NCBI RefSeq assembly: GCF_009604425.1
Contig: NZ_WEGI01000002.1
Location: 248,001 to 312,000, forward strand
Source: Nocardia aurantia
GTDB lineage: Bacteria; Actinomycetota; Actinomycetes; Mycobacteriales; Mycobacteriaceae
DNA: 64,000 bases
Direction of reading: 5' to 3'
Shown: piece by piece, positions 28,549-39,805 of the stretch
How positions within the stretch are numbered: the first letter of the stretch is position 1
How the letters are laid out: each line of letters starts with the position of its first letter
The notes under the pieces: model-generated
The model's input: only the letters and a program-made list of their open reading frames with translations
Told to the model about the DNA's origin: nothing
The model's database searches: none
Program-made: the position numbers and the translations under genes

Positions 28549-29358
28549 TCACAGGATGCGAGACAGAAAGACCTGTGTCCGTTCGTGTTTCGGGGCGGCC
28601 AGCACCTCGCGCGGCGGTCCGGATTCCACCACCACGCCGCCGTCCATGAACACCAGCTGGTCCGCCACCTCACGGGCGAAACCCATTTCGTGGGTGACCA
28701 CCACCATGGTCATACCGGTGGCCGCCAGTTCCCGCATCACGGTGAGGACCTCGCCGACCAGTTCGGGATCGAGCGCCGAGGTGGGTTCGTCGAACAGCAT
28801 CAGTTTGGGGTCCATCGCCAGTGCGCGGGCGATGGCCACCCGCTGCTGCTGGCCGCCGGACAGCTGCGCGGGATAGCTGTCGGCCTTGTCCGCCAGCCCC
28901 ACCCGGGTCAGCAGCTCCGTGGCGCGGGCGACCGCGTCGGCCCGCCGGAGCTTCTTGACCTGCATCGGCGCCTCGATGACGTTCTCCAGCGCGGTGCGGT
29001 GCGGGAACAGGTTGAAGTGCTGGAACACCATGCCGATATCGCGACGCTGCCGGGCCGCGTCGCGCGGGCTCATCTCGTGCAGCCGGCCACCCTTCTCCCG
29101 GTAACCGATCAGGTCGCCGTCGACGTACAGCCGGCCGGCGTCGATCGGCTCCAGATGATTGACGCAGCGCAGGAAGGTCGACTTTCCCGATCCGGAGGGG
29201 CCGATCACGCACAGCACCTCGCCGCGCGCGACCTCCAGCGAGACGCCCTTCAGCACCCGCAGCGTGCCGAAGCTCTTGCACACCCGATCCGCGCGGATCA
29301 TCGGGACCGTCGTATCGGCGGTCGCCTCCGACGGCGAAGTGCTTGCCGCGGAACTCAT
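28549..29358 (-). CDS. Polar amino-acid ABC transporter, ATP-binding protein
   Basis: A 269-residue ATPase of the GlnQ/HisP class: Walker [11 protein letters not shown]-loop [10 protein letters not shown], signature [15 protein letters not shown], Walker [15 protein letters not shown] and the H-loop VVTHEMGFA. It energises the permease encoded just upstream (28-bp gap). The first 20 residues are a Ser/Thr/Ala extension. The ATG has GAGGAG upstream. It is the last gene of the binding protein-permease-ATPase operon. Confidence 0.93.
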   Translation of the reverse strand: MSSAASTSPSEATADTTVPMIRADRVCKSFGTLRVLKGVSLEVARGEVLCVIGPSGSGKSTFLRCVNHLEPIDAGRLYVDGDLIGYREKGGRLHEMSPRDAARQRRDIGMVFQHFNLFPHRTALENVIEAPMQVKKLRRADAVARATELLTRVGLADKADSYPAQLSGGQQQRVAIARALAMDPKLMLFDEPTSALDPELVGEVLTVMRELAATGMTMVVVTHEMGFAREVADQLVFMDGGVVVESGPPREVLAAPKHERTQVFLSRIL

Positions 29359-29386
29359 GTCACCGCTCCTCTCGACCGCGTGCGCC

Positions 29387-30313
29387 TCACTTGCCGACCT
29401 CGTGGACCTGGGTCATCGCCCGCAGCTGACGGGCGGTGAGCTGTCGCGAGACGCCCCGCGAGTAGTACCGCTCCAGATAGTGCTGACCGATCATCAGGAC
29501 ACTGGTGATGGCCAGGTACCAGGTGGCGGCGACCAGCAACAGCGGAATCGGCTGGAAGTTGGCGCCGGAGATGGTGCGGGCGACGCCGTACAGTTCGGTC
29601 GTCAGCGGGATCGCGGTGACCAGCGAGGTGGTCTTCAGCATGCTGATCAGCTCGTTGCCGGTGGGCGGCACGATCACGCGCATGGCCTGCGGGAGCACGG
29701 TGCGGCGCATCGTCTGCCCCCACGTCATCCCGAGCGCGACGGACGCCTCGCGTTGCCCGTCACCGACGGAATTGATACCGGCCCTGACTATTTCGGCCAT
29801 GTAGGCGGCCTCGTTCAGCCCCAGGCCGATCATCGCGAACACGAACGGCTGCGTCCAGTTCTGCACGCTCAGGTGCAGCAGTTGCGGACCGAACGGCACA
29901 CCGAGGTCGATGGTCCGGTACAGCGAGGTGAACAGGCCCCAGAACAGCAGCTGCACGTACACGGGGGTGCCGCGGAAGATCCACAGATACAACCAGGACA
30001 CCGCGCGCAGTACCGGATTCGGCGACAGCCGCATCACCGCCAGCAGCATGCCGAGCACCACGCCGATCGACATTGCCAGCATGGTCAGCTCGAAGGTGAC
30101 CAGCGCGCCGTGCGAGATCCGGGAATCGAACAGATATTTGCGGTAGGTGTCCCACCGGTAGGCCGGGTTGGTCTTCGCGCCGTAGACGAACAGTGCCAGC
30201 AGGACCAGCAGGACGACGGCGGCGAGCCACCGGCCCGGCCGCCGCAGCGGCACGGCGTTGATCGGCTCCGGCTCGGTGTCCGCGGCCGGGCCGGTGACCA
30301 GCGAATCCGGCAT
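29387..30313 (-). CDS. Polar amino-acid ABC transporter, permease
   Basis: A 308-residue membrane protein of the HisM/GlnP class with an N-terminal cytoplasmic stretch, about five or six membrane segments and the EAA-loop region ([23 protein letters not shown]) that contacts the ATPase. The typical [11 protein letters not shown] and [10 protein letters not shown] segments are present. The start lies one base after the stop of the binding-protein gene, with AAGGG upstream. One permease gene suggests a homodimeric channel. The substrate is probably a polar or acidic amino acid. Confidence 0.93.
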   Translation of the reverse strand: MPDSLVTGPAADTEPEPINAVPLRRPGRWLAAVVLLVLLALFVYGAKTNPAYRWDTYRKYLFDSRISHGALVTFELTMLAMSIGVVLGMLLAVMRLSPNPVLRAVSWLYLWIFRGTPVYVQLLFWGLFTSLYRTIDLGVPFGPQLLHLSVQNWTQPFVFAMIGLGLNEAAYMAEIVRAGINSVGDGQREASVALGMTWGQTMRRTVLPQAMRVIVPPTGNELISMLKTTSLVTAIPLTTELYGVARTISGANFQPIPLLLVAATWYLAITSVLMIGQHYLERYYSRGVSRQLTARQLRAMTQVHEVGK

Positions 30314-30314
30314 C

Positions 30315-31226
30315 TCAGCCCTTGGCGCCGTTGATCACCGACTTCGGCAGCACACCCGCCTGCACACCCCAGTTCTCGGCGATCTTGCGGTAGTCGCCGG
30401 AGTCGATGAGGTGCTGGGCCGCCGCCTGCAGCGCCGCGGCCAGCGGCGAGCCCTTCGCGACGGGCCAGCCGTACGGAGCGGAGTCGAAGATCGCGCCGGA
30501 CAGTTCCAGCTTGTCCGGATTCTGCTTCACCGCGTACTCCGTCACCGGCGAGTCCGCGGAGAAGGCGTCCACCTGCCCGAGGACCAGTGCGGTCGCGGCG
30601 CCGGCCTGGTCGTCGTAGGGCACCGCGGTGATCTCGGGCTTGCCGGCGTCCTTGCACGACTTGCTCTTGGCGGGCAGTTCGTCGGTCTCCTGGACGGTGG
30701 CGTGCTCCACCGCGACCTTCTTGCCGCAGGCGTTGTTCGGGTCGACCGCCTTGCCCTTCTGCTGGGCCCATTGGCTGCCGGCGGAGAAGTAGTCCACGAA
30801 GTCGACCGTCTTCTCCCGCTCGGCGTTGTCGGTGAACGACGACATGCCGGCGTCGAGCGTGCCCGCGCCGATCGCCGGGATGATCCGCTCGAATTCGGAC
30901 TCCTGATAGTCGGCCTTCACGCCGAGCACGGCGGCGACCGCGTCCATCAGATCCACATCGAAACCGACGATCTTGCCGCTGGAGTCCTTGAACTCGTTCG
31001 GCGCGTAGGGCAGGTTCACCCCGACGGTCAGCTTGCCCGCCTGCTTGATCTTGTCGGGGAGTTTCGCCGCGATGTCGTCGACCTTCGCGACGGACACCTT
31101 GGCCGTCGTCGCGGGGCCGCTGCCGGTCTCCGAATTCTTGGAACAACCGGCGAGTACCAGCACCCCACCGGCCAGGACACATGCGGCCCGCAGGGCGTAC
31201 CCGCGGACTCCGGATCGAACGAACAC
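30315..31226 (-). CDS. Polar amino-acid ABC transporter, substrate-binding lipoprotein
   Basis: A 303-residue family 3 solute-binding protein. The lipobox VLAGC puts the lipidated cysteine at residue 28. The mature domain has the hallmarks of this family: LTVGVNLPYAPNEFKDSSGK, GFDVDLMDAVAAVLGVKADY, FERIIPAIGAGTLDAGMSSF and TDNAEREKTVDFVDYFSAGS. It captures a polar amino acid outside the membrane and passes it to the adjacent permease. GTG at 31226 follows GGAGG. It is the first gene of the three-gene operon. Confidence 0.93.
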   Translation of the reverse strand: MFVRSGVRGYALRAACVLAGGVLVLAGCSKNSETGSGPATTAKVSVAKVDDIAAKLPDKIKQAGKLTVGVNLPYAPNEFKDSSGKIVGFDVDLMDAVAAVLGVKADYQESEFERIIPAIGAGTLDAGMSSFTDNAEREKTVDFVDYFSAGSQWAQQKGKAVDPNNACGKKVAVEHATVQETDELPAKSKSCKDAGKPEITAVPYDDQAGAATALVLGQVDAFSADSPVTEYAVKQNPDKLELSGAIFDSAPYGWPVAKGSPLAAALQAAAQHLIDSGDYRKIAENWGVQAGVLPKSVINGAKG

Positions 31227-31388
31227 AGCAAGCCTCCGTGTCTGACATCGTCATCCGAGCGGCAGGACAGAGAACGTTCCGGCGCCCGTCGTTGGAATCT
31301 AGGCGATTCGGACCGCCCGCGTCGGGCGGTTACCCAAGGTTGATCCGCGTGGAACATAACCCGGCCCGGACCCACCGGGCCACGCGGC

Positions 31389-32495
31389 TCACCATCGATG
31401 GATCCGCGCCCGGACCTGTTCGGTGAACTCGCTGGTCGACGCCAGACCGCCGAGATCGGCGGTGGCGACACCCGCCGCGAACACCCCGGCGATGGCGTGT
31501 TCGAGGCGTTCCGCGGCGTGTCGCAGGGTCGCCGCGTCGTCCCGGGTGCCCAGCCATCGCAACAACATCGCCGCCGACAGCTGCAGCGCGGCCGGATTGG
31601 CGCGGTTGTGCCCGGCCAGCGCCGGTGCCGCGCCATGCACGGCCTGGGCCATCGCCGTGGTCTCCGAGCAGTTGATCGAGGCGGCGATACCCAGCGAACC
31701 GCTCAGTTCCCCGGCCAGATCCGACAGGATGTCGCCGAACAGGTTCTCGGTGACCAGCACGTCGTAGTCACCGGCGGCGCGGACCAGATGGGCGGCGGTG
31801 GCGTCCACGTGCTCGTCGTCCACCACCACCGCCGGGTAGTGCTCGGCCGCGACCGCCCGGCAGACGTCGCGGAACAGGCCGGTGGTCATCGGCAGCACAT
31901 TCGCCTTGTGCACGATGGTCAGCCGCTTGCGGCGGCTCGCGGCCAGCCGGCAGGCGGCGTGCGCGATCCGTTCGCTGGCCCGGCGGGTCACCACCGCCAC
32001 CGACATCGCGACATCCTCGGTGGGCCGGAATTCGCCGGAGCCCGCGAACATGTTGCGGTCGGCGTAGAAACCCTCGCTGTTCTCGCGGACGATCACCAGA
32101 TCCATGTCGCCGGCGGTCGACCGCACCCCCGGGAAGGTGCGCGCGGGACGGATGTTGGCGTACAGCCCGAAGTGTTTGCGGATGACGCCGCCTGGTGGCG
32201 GGCCGAGCCGGTGTTCCGGCGGATAGGCGGCGTTGTCGTGCGGGCCGAGGATCCAGGCGTCGAGTTCGGCCAGCGCCCGCAGCGTCGATTCCGGCAGCGG
32301 ATCGCCGAATTCCGCGATCGCCGCCGCGCCCATCGGCAACGGCACCCAGTCGGCCGCGGGCGCGCCGGCCGCCGCCAGCGCCTCGTCGACCACCTCCCGG
32401 GTCGCCCGCACCACCTCCGGGCCGATGCCGTCGCCCTCGACGAGACCCAACCGCAATCCGCTGTCGTTTCCGGTCACCGAGTCATTCTCACTCAT
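31389..32495 (-). CDS. Isocitrate/isopropylmalate dehydrogenase family protein
   Basis: A 368-residue NAD(P)-dependent beta-decarboxylating dehydrogenase. Family landmarks are GLVEGDGIGPEVV at the start, VRENSEGFYAD, IVHKANVLPMTTGLFRDVC, DEHVDATAAHLV and the signature VTENLFGDILSDLAGELSGS. The first substrate loop does not tell isopropylmalate from isocitrate, tartrate or homoisocitrate, and no leu gene is adjacent, so the exact substrate is open. The open frame continues upstream to 32954, but ATG at 32495 matches the family start. It is divergent from the 2H phosphoesterase gene. Confidence 0.88.
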   Translation of the reverse strand: MSENDSVTGNDSGLRLGLVEGDGIGPEVVRATREVVDEALAAAGAPAADWVPLPMGAAAIAEFGDPLPESTLRALAELDAWILGPHDNAAYPPEHRLGPPPGGVIRKHFGLYANIRPARTFPGVRSTAGDMDLVIVRENSEGFYADRNMFAGSGEFRPTEDVAMSVAVVTRRASERIAHAACRLAASRRKRLTIVHKANVLPMTTGLFRDVCRAVAAEHYPAVVVDDEHVDATAAHLVRAAGDYDVLVTENLFGDILSDLAGELSGSLGIAASINCSETTAMAQAVHGAAPALAGHNRANPAALQLSAAMLLRWLGTRDDAATLRHAAERLEHAIAGVFAAGVATADLGGLASTSEFTEQVRARIHRW

Positions 32496-32543
32496 GGCCC
32501 GATCCGTGCGGGGAACCGTCCGACCGGATATGTTGCGACGATC

Positions 32544-33062
32544 ATGGTTCAGTCCGTCGAACTGCTGCTGGACGACGCGGCCGAGGCCGAGGTCCGCCGC
32601 CAGTGGCGACTGCTCGCCGAGGCCGGGGTGCACAGCCCGGCCTCGGATCATCGACCGCACGTCACGCTCGGCGTCGCCCGGCAGATCTGGCCGCGGATCG
32701 AACAGGCGTTGGGCGCCTTGGAGTTCCGGCCGGTTCCGGCGCGGCTGGGCGGGTTGCTCGTGTTCGGCGCGCGCAATCCGATCCTGGTCCGCTCGGTGGT
32801 GCCGAGCGAGGCGCTGCTGGATCTGCATCAGCGGGTGTTCTCGGTGCTCGCACCCTGTCCGGGCGTCCCGGCCAATGTCCGGCCGGATGCCTGGACCCCG
32901 CATGTCACCCTGGCCAGAAGGGTGAAACCACAACAGATCGGTGAGGCCGTGCATGCGGTCGCCACCGATCGCGATTTTCCGGCAACATTTGTGGGTATCC
33001 GGCGATGGGACGGCGATCGACGCCGTGATTGGCCCGTCGCCGACCGGGACGAGGCACGATAG
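32544..33062 (+). CDS. 2H phosphoesterase / 2'-5' RNA ligase-like protein
   Basis: A 172-residue protein with the two HxT motifs that define the 2H superfamily: HRPHVTLGV near residue 32 and WTPHVTLAR near 118. Members hydrolyse or ligate 2'-5' linkages in RNA or act on cyclic phosphodiesters. The biological substrate here is unknown. TATGTT ends nine bases before the ATG, so a near-leaderless message is possible. It lies 48 bp from the divergent dehydrogenase start and 76 bp before the thioredoxin gene. Confidence 0.87.
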   Translation: MVQSVELLLDDAAEAEVRRQWRLLAEAGVHSPASDHRPHVTLGVARQIWPRIEQALGALEFRPVPARLGGLLVFGARNPILVRSVVPSEALLDLHQRVFSVLAPCPGVPANVRPDAWTPHVTLARRVKPQQIGEAVHAVATDRDFPATFVGIRRWDGDRRRDWPVADRDEAR

Positions 33063-33138
33063 CAGTCACGTACCGGTACGGAAGATAACCGGGTCGTCCG
33101 GCGTTGCACCGGTCAGCCCACCGACACGAGAGGACCCC

Positions 33139-33537
33139 ATGGCTACGCAGACGCTGACCGAGCAGAATTTCGACGAGGTCGTCGCCGGAAACAATGTCGT
33201 ACTGGTCGATTTCTGGGCCGACTGGTGCGGCCCGTGCAAGGCCTTCGCACCGACCTACGAGGCGTCGTCCGAGAAGCACTCCGATGTCGTCTACGGCAAG
33301 GTCGACACCGAGGACCAGCAGGGCCTCGCCTCCGCGGCCAACATCCGCTCGATCCCGACCATCATGGCGTTCCGCGAGGGAGTACTGGTCTTCGCGCAGC
33401 CCGGCGCGCTGCCGCCGGCCGCGCTCGAGGACCTGGTGACCCAGGTGAAGGCGCTCGACATGGCCGAGGTGCGCAAGCAACTCGCCGAGCAGTCCGGCGC
33501 CGAGGAGCCCACCGGGCGGGCCCGCGCCGCGGAGTAA
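33139..33537 (+). CDS. trxA: Thioredoxin
   Basis: A 132-residue thioredoxin with the redox site WCGPC at Cys30 and Cys33, the cis-Pro segment RSIPTIMAF and the central strand VVLVDFWADW. The C-terminus extends about 25 residues beyond a minimal thioredoxin with an acidic/Ala-rich tail. It reduces protein disulfides using electrons from thioredoxin reductase, which is not encoded here. The ATG is preceded by GAGAGGA. A strong terminator follows 19 bp after the stop. Confidence 0.93.
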   Translation: MATQTLTEQNFDEVVAGNNVVLVDFWADWCGPCKAFAPTYEASSEKHSDVVYGKVDTEDQQGLASAANIRSIPTIMAFREGVLVFAQPGALPPAALEDLVTQVKALDMAEVRKQLAEQSGAEEPTGRARAAE

Positions 33538-33555
33538 CCGCGAACGAACCGCCTT

Positions 33556-33587
33556 GCGCCGCACCGGATCTCGATCCGGTGCGGCGC
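33556..33587. terminator. Bidirectional terminator, thioredoxin and LeuA-domain gene
   Basis: A perfect 14-bp stem (GCGCCGCACCGGAT with its complement) and a CTCG loop are followed by TGCTTTC on the plus strand, between the two convergent stop codons. Confidence 0.85.
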
Positions 33588-33615
33588 TGCTTTCGGCGGG
33601 TGCCGCCGCGGCGGC

Positions 33616-34050
33616 TCAGGACAGGCTGCTGAGCCCGGCGATCATCGCGCGGATGCTGGACTCGGCGCTGTCGTCGGCGACTGCGGCGCCCCAGCTCCGA
33701 TGTCCGTTGCACTCGCACTGGACGAAGGTGGCGGTGCCGTCGCCGGTGCGGCGCTGGTGGAATTGGAGGATCTCGACCGGATACCCCTCCTCGTAGAGGG
33801 CCGAGGTCAGCGCGGCCACCGGGTTGCCCGCCGACACCACGGTCCGGAGGCGGCCTCCGAACTCGAGCGTCGCGGTGTACCCGGCGGGAAGCTCCTGCTG
33901 CCCGGTCGTGGCCCATTCACCGAGCCTGACGGGGCCGGTGTGCCCGCAGTATCGGTCGTAGAATTCGGCGGGACTCAGCCCCGCGCTCTCGGTCCGCAGA
34001 CCCTTCGGGGCGGCGGCGATGAAGGCATGTGCATCTATGGTGATCGTCAT
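33616..34050 (-). CDS. Free-standing LeuA regulatory (allosteric) domain protein
   Basis: A 144-residue protein that resembles only the C-terminal regulatory domain of 2-isopropylmalate synthase: the stretch ATLEFGGRLRTVVSAGNPVA, then ALTSALYEEGYPVEILQFHQ, then ATFVQCECNGHRSWGAAVAD and a final helix. In full-length LeuA this domain binds leucine and inhibits the enzyme. The catalytic barrel is absent here and no stop-interrupted remnant is seen upstream, so this is a stand-alone domain. It could sense leucine or pair with LeuA in trans; both are inference. The ATG start has no strong ribosome site. Confidence 0.78.
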   Translation of the reverse strand: MTITIDAHAFIAAAPKGLRTESAGLSPAEFYDRYCGHTGPVRLGEWATTGQQELPAGYTATLEFGGRLRTVVSAGNPVAALTSALYEEGYPVEILQFHQRRTGDGTATFVQCECNGHRSWGAAVADDSAESSIRAMIAGLSSLS

Positions 34051-34589
34051 TTGACTAGGTCTTCCCAGGGCTTTGTCGTGTTCGATGACAGAGGGGACCA
34101 GCGCAAAGCAGAAAGTTCTGTACGACCCGCAGCGGGGGGCCGGTCCGAATCAGACCCCGCTACGGCGGAGAACTACGAGAAGTCGACCGGCAGCCTTCAA
34201 CGCGGTGAGCGGAAGAAGCACCAGCCGGTCGCGGTCGGCGACATTCGGCGTGGCGCTACGGCTGGCAGCGGGGTTCGGCACGGCATTGACAATATGGACT
34301 TACGCCGTCGATGGCAACCATTTAGACACGGAACCGATGAGTAACTTCGCCACACGCCTTCGTGAACGCCGCACCAACACCTGACAACCGTCTCAGCAAA
34401 CGCTCGTGTGCCCACCTCATCGCAGGTGGGAGCGGTAACGATCCGAGCGGCAAATGGCTGGAAAACCGGTTCCGATGTCCGATTCATGCCACTCTGCGAT
34501 AGCCGCAGAGCCCGGAGAACATCGGATGATTCCGGGCCTTCCGACCCCGCCGGCGACGCCGCCGCGATGCCCGTGCCGAGGAGATTGTG
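34051..34589. other. Divergent regulatory region with a structured leader before the cysteine-rich gene
   Basis: About 540 bp without a recognisable gene. At 34472-34525, just upstream of the copper-type gene, CCGATGT (34472) pairs with ACATCGG (34519) around an inner hairpin CTCTGCG-ATAGC-CGCAGAG (34492-34510). A separate CCCACCT/AGGTGGG hairpin lies near 34411-34430. These could form a folded 5' leader. Open frames here, including 34073-34384, look random. Confidence 0.45.
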
Positions 34590-34922
34590 ATGACCGACCT
34601 GACAATCCAGAACGCGATCAATCACCTGCTCGGTTGTCACCGCCGGTGCGAGCACCAGATCACCGAATCGCTGGGCCGCGGCGGCGAGCACGCCACCGCC
34701 CGGCACGTCCAGACCCTGCGCGACTGTTCCGAGCTGTGCCGCGTCGCCGGCGACATGCTGGACCGCAATTCGGAGTGGGACAGCCGCGTCTGCGAACTGA
34801 CCGCCCGGGTCTGCACGGACACCGCCGAACGCTGCGACCGTCTCGGTGAGACCGCCTGCGCCTCGGTCTGCCGGGCCGCCGCCGAGGCCTGCCACGCCTT
34901 CGTCTCCGCCGCGGCCGTCTGA
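34590..34922 (+). CDS. Cysteine-rich four-helix-bundle protein, Csp/DUF326-like
   Basis: A 110-residue all-helical protein with ten cysteines at 16, 20, 46, 50, 68, 75, 82, 90, 94 and 101, spaced i/i+4 or i/i+7 so that they face the inside of a helix bundle, with His residues at the ends. This is the pattern of Csp copper-storage proteins, which hold many Cu(I) ions. There is no signal peptide, so it is the cytosolic type, with fewer cysteines than the best-known Csp3. The start ATG at 34590 follows GAGGAG at 34578-34583. No CsoR or copper ATPase gene is adjacent. Confidence 0.82.
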   Translation: MTDLTIQNAINHLLGCHRRCEHQITESLGRGGEHATARHVQTLRDCSELCRVAGDMLDRNSEWDSRVCELTARVCTDTAERCDRLGETACASVCRAAAEACHAFVSAAAV

Positions 34923-34974
34923 CGCAGCGCCGCAACAGCTTTCAGCCGCGGCCCGGCTGCGGGGGTCAGCCGCA

Positions 34975-35205
34975 TCGGGAGACGCCAACGCCCGACAGCC
35001 CGAGCAGCCTCACCCGACAGGCCGCCTACGATAGCCCGAGCGCACCGAGGCGATTGGCCGCCGCGCCCGGGCAACCGAGCAGCCGCGGCGGTGAACCACC
35101 TCGACCCGGCAGCTTGAACAGCCACGGCGATCGGCCACCCGCCCGGCAGCCCGAGCAGTCAGCCACCCGCCCGGCAGCCCGAGCGGCCGCGGCGGTCGGG
35201 CCCAC
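34975..35205. repeat. Degenerate tandem repeats between the Csp-like gene and polA
   Basis: Loose copies of a unit of roughly 28-39 bp built on CGCCCGGCAGCCCGAGC and GCCGCGGCGGT, best seen from 35058 to 35205, fill the gap between convergent genes. Copies differ in length and sequence, so the unit boundaries are approximate. No gene is seen in the 304-bp gap. Confidence 0.65.
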
Positions 35206-35226
35206 GCAGGTCGCCGCAGCGCCTCC

Positions 35227-37968
35227 TCAGTGGGCGGCCGAGTCCCAGCTGCGGCCCACGCCGACGGAGACCTCGAGCGGTACCGACAGCTCGATCGCGC
35301 TCGACATGTGGTCGCGCGCAAGGGCTTCCAGCGCCTCGCGTTCGCCGGCGGCGACCTCGAAGAGCAGTTCGTCGTGGATCTGCAGCAGCATCCGCGAGCG
35401 CAAGCCGGCCGCCTTCACGGCCGTCTGCACGTTGATCATCGCGACCTTGATGATGTCGGCGGCCGTGCCCTGGATGGGTGCGTTGAGAGCCATGCGCTCG
35501 GCGGCCTCGCGGCGCTGCCGGTTGCTGGAGTCCAGATCGGGCAGGTAGCGGCGGCGGCCGAACAGGGTCTCGGTGTAGCCGACCTTGCGGGCCTGGTCGA
35601 CCGCGTCGTTGAGGTAATCGCGGATCGCGCCGAAGCGGGTGAAGTACACCTCCATCTGCGCCTTGGCCTCCTCGGCGCTGATCTTCAGCTGCTGCGACAG
35701 GCCGTAGGCGGACAGGCCGTAGGCCAGGCCGTACGACATGGCCTTGATCCGGCGGCGCAACTCCGGGGTGACCTCGCCGATCGGGATGTCGAACGCCTTG
35801 GAGGCGACGAAGGTGTGCAGATCCTCGCCGGAGTTGAACGCCTCGATCAGGCCCGCGTCCTTGGACAGATGGGCCATGATGCGCATCTCGATCTGGCTGT
35901 AGTCGGCCGTCATCAGCGATTCGAAGCCGGGGCCGACGACGAAGGTGTCGCGGATGCGGCGGCCGGTGTCGGTGCGGATCGGAATGTTCTGCAGATTCGG
36001 CTCGGTGGACGACAGCCGGCCGGTGGCGGCGACGGTCTGGTTGAAGGTGGTGTGGATGCGGCCGTCGTCGGCGACCGACTTCAGCAGACCGTCGACGGTC
36101 ACCTTGAGCCGGGTGGCGTCGCGATGCGCCAGCAGATGTTCCAGGAACGGGTGCTGGGTCTTCTCGAACAGGGACTCCAGCGCGTCGGCGTCGGTGGTGT
36201 AACCGGTCTTCGTGCGCTTGGTCTTCGGCATGTCGAGTTCGTCGAACAGCACGACCTGCAGCTGCTTCGGCGAGCCGAGGTTGATCTGCTTGCCGATGAC
36301 CTGGTACGCGGCGTCGGCCGCGGCCGTCACCCGGTCGGCGAACTCCTGCTGCAGATCCTCGAGTTTCGCCACGTCGACGGCGATACCCGCCGCCTCCAGC
36401 TCGGCCAGCACGCCGAGCAGCGGCAACTCCATATCGGTGAGCAGGCCGGTGGACTCGATGCCACGCAACTCCGCGTCGAAGGCGTCGGCCAGGTCGGTGA
36501 CCGCGCGGGCACGCAACAGCTCCGCCTTCGCGATCTCGGCGTCGACCTGTTCGGCATCGTCGAGCAGGGACAGCTGGGTGTCGTCGCCGTCCTCCACCCG
36601 CAACTCGCGCGACAGGTAGCGCAGCGACAGATCGTCGAGGTTGAAGGTGCGCTGGCCGGGCCGGACCAGGTAGGCGGCCAGCGCGGTATCGCTGGACAGC
36701 CCGCCGAGCGTCCAGCCGCGGCCGCTCAGCGCGTGCATCGCGGATTTGGCCTCGTGCACCGCCTTAGGAGTCTTCGAATCGGCGAGCCAGGCGCCGAGGG
36801 CCTTCTCGTCCTCCGGGGTGAGCGCGACCACGTCGAAGTAGCCGCCCTCGCCGTCGGCGGCCGCGATCGCCACCGCGGTCACATCGCCGTGGCCGGGCGT
36901 ACCGGTGCCGACGACCGAAAGGCCGTGGCGCACACCGGCTCCGGCGTGGTCGGCGAGCCAGTCGGCGGCGGCGCCGGGCTCGATCGCGCCACCGGAGATC
37001 TCGAAACCCGACTCCGCCTCCGGCTCCGGCGGCGCCAGCGTCTCGAACAGCCGGTCGCGCAGGACCCGGAACTCCAGATCGTCGAACAGCCGGTGGATCT
37101 TGTCGCGGTCCCACGGCTGCTGCCCGAGCTGGTCCGGGGTGTAGGGCAGCTGGACGTCCTTGACCATCTCGGTGAGCTGCCGATTGAGCACGACGCTGGA
37201 CAGATTGGCCCGCAGTGCGTCGCCGACCTTGCCCTTCACCGTGTCGACCCGGTCGACGAGAGCGTTCAGATCGCCGTACTCGCGGATCCACTTCGCGGCG
37301 GTCTTCTCCCCCACACCCGGGATGCCGGGCAGGTTGTCACTCGGGTCGCCGCGCAGCGCCGCGAAATCCGGATACTGCGCCGGGGTGAGGCCGTACTTCT
37401 CCTCGACCGCCGCGGGGGTGAATCGGGTGAGATCGGAGACGCCCTTGCGCGGGTACAGCACGGTGACATCGTCGTTGACCAATTGCAGGGAATCCCGGTC
37501 GCCGGTGACTATGAGCACCCGGAACCCTTGCGGCACAGCCTGTTCGGTGATGGTGGCGATCACATCGTCGGCCTCGTAGCCCTCGATCGCGAGCGTCGGG
37601 ATACCGAGGGCCGCGAGCACCTCCTTGGTGATATCCACCTGGCCGCGGAACTCGTCCGGCGTCTGAGCGCGGTTGGCCTTGTACTCCGGATACGCCTCGG
37701 TGCGGAAGGTCTTGCGGCTGACGTCGAACGCGGCCGCGACGTGGGTGGGCTTCTCGTCGCGCAGCAGGTTGATCAGCATCGCGGTGAACCCGTACACCGC
37801 GTTCGTCGTCTGCCCGGTGACGGTCTTGAAGTTCTCGGCGGGCAGCGCGAAGAACGCGCGGTAGGCCAGCGAATGCCCGTCCAGCAGCAACAGCGTGGGC
37901 CGTTCACCGGCCGGCTGCGAGGTGGCGGCGGACGGGCTCCGGCGCTGATCGGTGGTGGTGGGGGTCAC
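35227..37968 (-). CDS. polA: DNA polymerase I
   Basis: A 913-residue polymerase for Okazaki-fragment processing and repair synthesis. The N-terminal 5'-nuclease domain (LLLLDGHSLAYRAFFALPAE, EADDVIATI, GIPGVGEKTAAKW) and the C-terminal polymerase domain (motif A DYSQIEMRIMAH, the O-helix RRRIKAMSYGLAYGLSAYG, motif C QIHDELLFEV) are intact. The middle 3'-5' exonuclease domain lacks the DxE metal ligands, as in mycobacterial PolA, so it should not proofread. GTG at 37968 was chosen because TAGACT lies seven bases before it (leaderless) and it matches the family start. Confidence 0.97.
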   Translation of the reverse strand: MTPTTTDQRRSPSAATSQPAGERPTLLLLDGHSLAYRAFFALPAENFKTVTGQTTNAVYGFTAMLINLLRDEKPTHVAAAFDVSRKTFRTEAYPEYKANRAQTPDEFRGQVDITKEVLAALGIPTLAIEGYEADDVIATITEQAVPQGFRVLIVTGDRDSLQLVNDDVTVLYPRKGVSDLTRFTPAAVEEKYGLTPAQYPDFAALRGDPSDNLPGIPGVGEKTAAKWIREYGDLNALVDRVDTVKGKVGDALRANLSSVVLNRQLTEMVKDVQLPYTPDQLGQQPWDRDKIHRLFDDLEFRVLRDRLFETLAPPEPEAESGFEISGGAIEPGAAADWLADHAGAGVRHGLSVVGTGTPGHGDVTAVAIAAADGEGGYFDVVALTPEDEKALGAWLADSKTPKAVHEAKSAMHALSGRGWTLGGLSSDTALAAYLVRPGQRTFNLDDLSLRYLSRELRVEDGDDTQLSLLDDAEQVDAEIAKAELLRARAVTDLADAFDAELRGIESTGLLTDMELPLLGVLAELEAAGIAVDVAKLEDLQQEFADRVTAAADAAYQVIGKQINLGSPKQLQVVLFDELDMPKTKRTKTGYTTDADALESLFEKTQHPFLEHLLAHRDATRLKVTVDGLLKSVADDGRIHTTFNQTVAATGRLSSTEPNLQNIPIRTDTGRRIRDTFVVGPGFESLMTADYSQIEMRIMAHLSKDAGLIEAFNSGEDLHTFVASKAFDIPIGEVTPELRRRIKAMSYGLAYGLSAYGLSQQLKISAEEAKAQMEVYFTRFGAIRDYLNDAVDQARKVGYTETLFGRRRYLPDLDSSNRQRREAAERMALNAPIQGTAADIIKVAMINVQTAVKAAGLRSRMLLQIHDELLFEVAAGEREALEALARDHMSSAIELSVPLEVSVGVGRSWDSAAH

Positions 37969-38005
37969 CCGGAAGAGTCTAGGGACACCCACCGACACCG
38001 TCGGA

Positions 38006-39801
<1,796 letters not shown>

Positions 39802-39805
<4 letters not shown>

